11,416 nt of DNA from Deltaproteobacteria bacterium (GTDB taxonomy: Bacteria > Myxococcota > UBA796 > SXON01). Under the pieces are notes generated by a model. It saw only the letters and a program-made list of their open reading frames with translations, was not told where the DNA came from and made no database searches. A program made the translations under genes and the position numbers. Location of the stretch: NCBI GenBank assembly GCA_947483545.1, contig CANKNP010000160.1, positions 1-11,416 of the forward strand. Direction: 5' to 3'. Below are positions 8,522 through 11,416 of this stretch, piece after piece; position 1 is the stretch's first letter; every line of letters begins with the position of its first letter.

Positions 8522-10204
8522 GTGCCCCGCCCCATCCGCCTCGGCCAATCCTCGTTCACCCAACTCCGCGAGGAGGGTGGGTACTACGTGGACAAATCCA
8601 GCTTCGTCTCCGAGGTGCTGACCGCGCCGATGCAGGTCGCCCTGTACCCCCGGCCCCGGCGCTTCGGCAAGACGCTGAACATGACGATGCTCCGCGCGTT
8701 CTTCGAGATTGGACCCGACCGCAGCGGGCTTTTTGAGGACCTGTCCATCTGGAAGGACGTGGAGGCGTGCACGCACTTTCAACGGCACCCGGTGATCTCG
8801 CTCACGTTCAAAGACGTCGTGGAGCCTACCTGGCCGGAGGCGCGGCGGGCGTTGAACGCCCTGCTCTCCGCCGAGGTCGAGCGCCATGCGGCGGCAGTGG
8901 CGGATCCGCGGGTTCCTCCGGGGCTCCGGGCTCGCCTGGAGGCGGTGATCGCCGGGACCGACCACCAGGGCCGTGTGCTGCTGGACTTGTGTCAAGCCCT
9001 GGAGATTCACCACGGGGAGAAGGCAATCCTGCTGATCGACGAGTACGACGCCGTCGTGCTCACCGCCTGGGACCTGGGGTACTACGACGAAGCGGTGCTC
9101 TTTTTCCGGAGCCTCTTGTCGAGCGGGCTCAAGGGAAACGACTGGCTCTTTCGCGGGGTGATGACCGGCATTTTGCAGTTGGCGCGGGAGTCGATGTTCT
9201 CCGGGCTCAACAATGTGGAGGTCTACTCGTTGCTGAAGAATCGGGCGGACGAGCAGTTTGGGTTCACCGAAGATGAGGTGATCGGTGTGTTGGGGGAGTT
9301 CGGCCGGTCGGAGGAAGCAACGGAGGTTCGGGATTGGTACAACGGCTATCGATTCGGGAGGGCAACCGTGTACAACCCGATCTCGATCATGAGCATGTTG
9401 GCGTATCCTGACGAGCCACTGTTGCCGTACTGGCTCAATACTTCCGCGAATCTCCTGGTGCGCAAGTTGTTGCTGGCGCACATGGAGATCGATGCGGGCG
9501 TGGCCATGCTGCTCGGTGGCGGCAGTGTCGAGAGCCAGATCCAGGAGGAAGTTCCCCTTCGAGATCTGAACGGCAGGCACGTTTGGGGGCTGTTGTTGTT
9601 CTCGGGCTACTTGCGGGCGGAAAACGTGCGCGTGGAGGAAGCACGCACTTTCGCAGACCTTCGCATCCCCAATCGGGAAGTGCGTGGGTTGTGGCAGGAT
9701 ACTTTCTCGGGCTGGCTGGAGCAGCAGGCCGGTAGCGTAGAGCCCCTTCACCGCGCCGTCTTGACCGGCGACGCCCCCGCGGTGGAGGAAATCCTCCAAA
9801 CAATGTTGCTCCGGCACGTCTCCTTTCACGACACCGCAGCCAATCAGGACGAAGCATTTTACCATGCCTTCGTGCTCGGATTATTGGTGACCCTGGAGAA
9901 ATCCCACGCGGTTCGCTCCAACCGGGAGTCTGGCCGCGGCCGGCCGGATCTCTTGATCATCCCGAAGCGGCCCGGGCTGGCGGGCGTGGCGTTGGAGTTC
10001 AAACGCCGACAGCGCGTGAGGGTCAAGATAGGGGAGCCGCAACCGCCGCCGGCCGAGGGGGAGCTGGAGGGGTTGGCAAAGGCGGCATTGGAGCAGATCC
10101 AGGATCGGGCGTACGTCACCGAGCTGGAGTCGGCAGGTGCCGCGCCCATCTGCCGGCTTGGGATTGCGTTTTCGGGGCAGGATGTGGTGGTGCGGGGGGA
10201 GTGA
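8522..10204 (+). CDS. predicted AAA-ATPase / PD-(D/E)XK nuclease fusion protein
   Basis: This 560-residue protein has the two-part build of the AAA-ATPase-like (PF09820) plus PD-(D/E)XK nuclease (PF08011/DUF1703) family. The N-terminal part opens with the family signature SFTQLREEGGYYVDKSSF, then a Walker A variant RPRRFGKT (44-51) and Walker B ILLIDEYD (169-176). Mid-protein blocks RGVMTGI (211-217) and DWYNGYRFG (271-279) with YNP (284-286) are also family marks. The C-terminal nuclease motif is RPDLLI (Asp476) followed by ALEFK (Glu492, Lys494). The family is widespread, highly amplified in some genomes, and of unproven function. The start is GTG with only a weak AAAGG upstream. It lies 87 bases after tatD. 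Frequent TTG leucine codons contrast with tatD and suggest transfer. All motifs appear intact. Confidence 0.9.
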   Translation: MPRPIRLGQSSFTQLREEGGYYVDKSSFVSEVLTAPMQVALYPRPRRFGKTLNMTMLRAFFEIGPDRSGLFEDLSIWKDVEACTHFQRHPVISLTFKDVVEPTWPEARRALNALLSAEVERHAAAVADPRVPPGLRARLEAVIAGTDHQGRVLLDLCQALEIHHGEKAILLIDEYDAVVLTAWDLGYYDEAVLFFRSLLSSGLKGNDWLFRGVMTGILQLARESMFSGLNNVEVYSLLKNRADEQFGFTEDEVIGVLGEFGRSEEATEVRDWYNGYRFGRATVYNPISIMSMLAYPDEPLLPYWLNTSANLLVRKLLLAHMEIDAGVAMLLGGGSVESQIQEEVPLRDLNGRHVWGLLLFSGYLRAENVRVEEARTFADLRIPNREVRGLWQDTFSGWLEQQAGSVEPLHRAVLTGDAPAVEEILQTMLLRHVSFHDTAANQDEAFYHAFVLGLLVTLEKSHAVRSNRESGRGRPDLLIIPKRPGLAGVALEFKRRQRVRVKIGEPQPPPAEGELEGLAKAALEQIQDRAYVTELESAGAAPICRLGIAFSGQDVVVRGE

Positions 10205-10365
10205 GAGGCACAGGCGCAGACTTTTCGCACGCCTGACTTTAGATTAGACACTGCGTAGGGGCGGCCCCCTGTGAGCCTGGGAAACAACGTGCCCGACGTC
10301 GAACGGAAGCCGTTCCCGGAAGGCAGGAGGAAAGGAAGCGACGAAAAATGTCGGAAGAAAGCTCC

Positions 10366-10464
10366 CAGCAACCGAACTCCCCGAGCGCGCCCAAGCTCTT
10401 CGAGATCGGTTGCCCACAGCAACCGAACTCCCCGAGCGCGCCCAAGCTCTTCGAGATCGGTTGC
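10366..10464 (+). repeat. palindromic 48-bp unit, duplicated with 51-bp period
   Basis: 10366-10413 and 10417-10464 are identical over 48 bases with three bases between. Each unit is itself an imperfect palindrome: GCAACCGA at one end faces TCGGTTGC at the other, with further CTC/GAG pairing inside. It looks like a doubled REP/MITE-like unit. A plus-strand frame reads it as repeated QQPNSPSAPKLFEIGC, probably by chance. Confidence 0.85.
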
Positions 10465-10467
10465 GCC

Positions 10468-10515
10468 CGGGCGGCTCCCGGCGGGAACGGCGCCGGGATC
10501 CGACCGAGCCGCCCG
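10468..10515. repeat. nested inverted repeat
   Basis: Outer arms CGGGCGGCTC (10468-10477) and GAGCCGCCCG (10506-10515) are perfect 10-bp complements. Between them CCGGCG (10478-10483) pairs with CGCCGG (10491-10496) around GGAACGG. The structure sits four bases beyond the duplicated palindrome. There is no T-run on either side, so it is not a clear terminator. Confidence 0.6.
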
Positions 10516-10693
10516 TCGCCCCATCAAATGGATGGCCCCTTTGTCATCCTGGTGCAGTCCGCGATCATTCTCCGACCGGCTCACTGCCGTTGGCCACGAT
10601 CCTGAGCGTGGCACGGCGATTGCTTGACCCCGCTCGATCTCGAGATCTCCGATGTGTTCCCCGCCGTCCCTTCACCTGCCTGAGCCAGCCTCC

Positions 10694-10872
10694 CCGATTC
10701 TCCCGTCGCGCGGGGGCGCGCGCCGGGATTATCGGCCAGTGTTGGCCAAGAACGCCCGCATCCGCGGGCTTGTGTTCGCGTCGATTCGGCCGGGTCCGGC
10801 GCTCCCGCGCCGTTCCCGCCCGAGGCGCAAACACGGGAGCCAGCTTGGAAGGCCCGCACTTCGTGCCGCCTT
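10694..10872 (+). repeat. 179-bp structured dispersed repeat, copy A (full length)
   Basis: It is the inverted counterpart of 1-179. Stems visible in order: H1 10707-10722 (CGCGCG, loop GGGG), H2 10734-10747 (GGCCA/TGGCC, loop GTGT), H3 10754-10769 (GCCCGC/GCGGGC, loop ATCC), and two alternatives that share bases, H4 10789-10800 and H5 10798-10811 (GGCGC/GCGCC, loop TCCC). A longer stem may pair 10772-10780 with 10826-10834 (one mismatch) and enclose H4/H5. The element ends in a long hairpin starting at 10835. Confidence 0.9.
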
Positions 10873-10886
10873 CAAAGCTGGCTCCC
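10835..10886. repeat. 19-bp-arm hairpin joining copies A and B
   Basis: Left arm 10835-10853 and right arm 10868-10886 are complementary over 19 bases with one mismatch. The 14-base loop contains its own small stem, GCAC/GTGC (10856-10859 with 10863-10866). The right arm runs straight into copy B. Copy 1 begins inside the equivalent structure at the window edge. Confidence 0.85.
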
Positions 10887-10998
10887 CGATTCTCCCGTCG
10901 CGCGGGGGCGCGCGCCGGGATTATCGGCCAGTGTTGGCCAAGAACGCCCGCATCCGCGGGCTTGTGTTCGCGTCGATTCGGCCGGGTCCGGCGCTCCC
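10882..10998 (+). repeat. 179-bp structured dispersed repeat, copy B (truncated)
   Basis: It is identical to 10690-10806 over all 117 bases, at a spacing of 192. It contains H1-H4 but breaks off inside H5, losing the right side of the enclosing stem. It is followed by a degenerate piece resembling the terminal arm (CGCCTTCCATTCTGGCTCCC) and a small CCCC/GGGG stem at 11016-11027. Perfect identity means recent duplication or gene conversion. Confidence 0.9.
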
Positions 10999-11064
10999 CG
11001 CCTTCCATTCTGGCTCCCCGAGCGGGGTGTTGGAAAACACACACCTGCCCTGCGCAGTTCACCC

Positions 11065-11416
11065 GTGAGCGTGCTCCGCAGCACAGGGGTCACGCTGCTC
11101 CTCTGCGGGATCGGGGAAACGTGGGGGGCTGAACCCGAGACCCTCTTGGGGTTGACCGCGCTGGCGCTGGAGCGCCACCCCGAGATCGCCGCGTTTGACC
11201 TGGATGCGGAGGCCGCCCGTGCGCGAACTACGGCGGCGGGCCGTCCGATGGACCTCCAGTGGATGTTCGGCGCCGAAGCGCTGGGCGCGATGCCCGACGC
11301 GGTGGACCCGACCATGTTCATGGTCGGGTTCGAGCAGATGTTCGCTTTGCCCCCCGCGTATCGGGCCCCTCGGGAGCGCTCGGCCCTCGACGTGCGGGGC
11401 GGAATGAGCGGGATGG
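11065..11416 (+). CDS. TolC-like outer-membrane efflux protein, N-terminal part
   Basis: Only the first 117 residues are in the window; the frame is open at the right edge. It begins with a hydrophobic export signal (VLRSTGVTLLLCGIGETWGA, cleavage likely before Glu23), then LTALALERHPEIAAFDLDAEAARARTTAAG in two runs, the helical start typical of TolC/CusC-type outer-membrane factors (a conserved A..NPEL-like block followed by a coiled helix). DPTMFMVGFEQMFALPP matches the 'xxxGVEQxFPxP' block of heavy-metal or solute efflux members of the family. These proteins form trimeric channels for tripartite efflux pumps. The start is GTG, with another GTG two codons on and no clear ribosome site. The call rests on pattern recall and a fragment; partner pump genes, if any, lie outside. 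Confidence 0.72.
   Translation, partial: MSVLRSTGVTLLLCGIGETWGAEPETLLGLTALALERHPEIAAFDLDAEAARARTTAAGRPMDLQWMFGAEALGAMPDAVDPTMFMVGFEQMFALPPAYRAPRERSALDVRGGMSGM

Larger units (their letters stand above)
10205..10693. other. gene-free spacer after the AAA/nuclease gene
   Basis: The only candidate gene is an 85-codon frame from the ATG at 10348, with purine-rich AGGAGGAAAGGAAG upstream. It owes most of its order to a duplicated palindrome and then loses any protein-like character. An AT-richer patch lies near 10230-10250 and a 6-bp-stem hairpin at 10301-10315 (GAACGG/CCGTTC, loop AAG), neither followed by a T-run. Nothing in 10516-10690 is recognisable. Confidence 0.55.

Noticed and set aside
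10348..10605. 85-codon plus-strand frame with a purine-rich leader
   Set aside because: The first half is the duplicated palindrome and the rest is not protein-like. It is possible but unsupported.
10565..11062. Minus-strand 165-codon open frame
   Set aside because: It is a translation of copies A and B of the repeat. The same peptide appears twice, and copy 1 also reads open, as expected for GC-rich DNA without stops.

Overview
The window is a very GC-rich stretch of bacterial chromosome. The gene style fits an uncultured member of the Myxococcota / former Deltaproteobacteria: a Zn-ribbon plus PEGA-domain membrane protein, GTG starts, few Shine-Dalgarno sequences, and gene-free spacers full of GC-rich dispersed repeats. 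This placement is inference from style; no rRNA or marker phylogeny is available. I see no tRNA, rRNA, CRISPR array or complete insertion sequence.

Layout. 1-641: gene-free, holding a copy of a 179-bp structured repeat and a short hairpin repeat. 642-1300 (minus): a type II toxin-antitoxin operon, ribbon-helix-helix antitoxin first and a PemK/MazF-type toxin overlapping it by 4 bases (ATGA), with a sigma70-like promoter and a perfect 14-bp palindrome as likely operator (1326-1354). 1444-3111 (minus): a Zn-ribbon / one-TM / two-PEGA protein. 3181-5823 (minus): pyruvate, phosphate dikinase. 5824-6593: a repeat-rich spacer containing the decayed C-terminus of a Fic-family gene set exactly between two 69-bp direct repeats. 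6594-8434 (plus): holB (DNA polymerase III delta') and tatD, overlapping by ATGA. 8522-10204 (plus): a predicted AAA-ATPase / PD-(D/E)XK nuclease protein with different codon habits. 10205-11064: a second gene-free repeat cluster, with a 51-bp-period duplicated palindrome and two more copies of the 179-bp element. 11065-end: start of a TolC-like outer-membrane efflux protein, cut by the window edge.

Housekeeping genes (ppdK, holB, tatD) thus alternate with accessory pieces (toxin-antitoxin, Fic remnant, AAA/nuclease protein), and each accessory piece lies next to a repeat cluster. The most interesting signal is the 179-bp element. It is present as one copy at the left end and, in inverted orientation, one full plus one truncated copy at the right end. 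It can fold into successive short hairpins, mostly with four-base loops, and one stem has swapped both partners of a base pair (G-C to C-G) between copies, which points to selection on structure. I know of no named family for it, but could not search.
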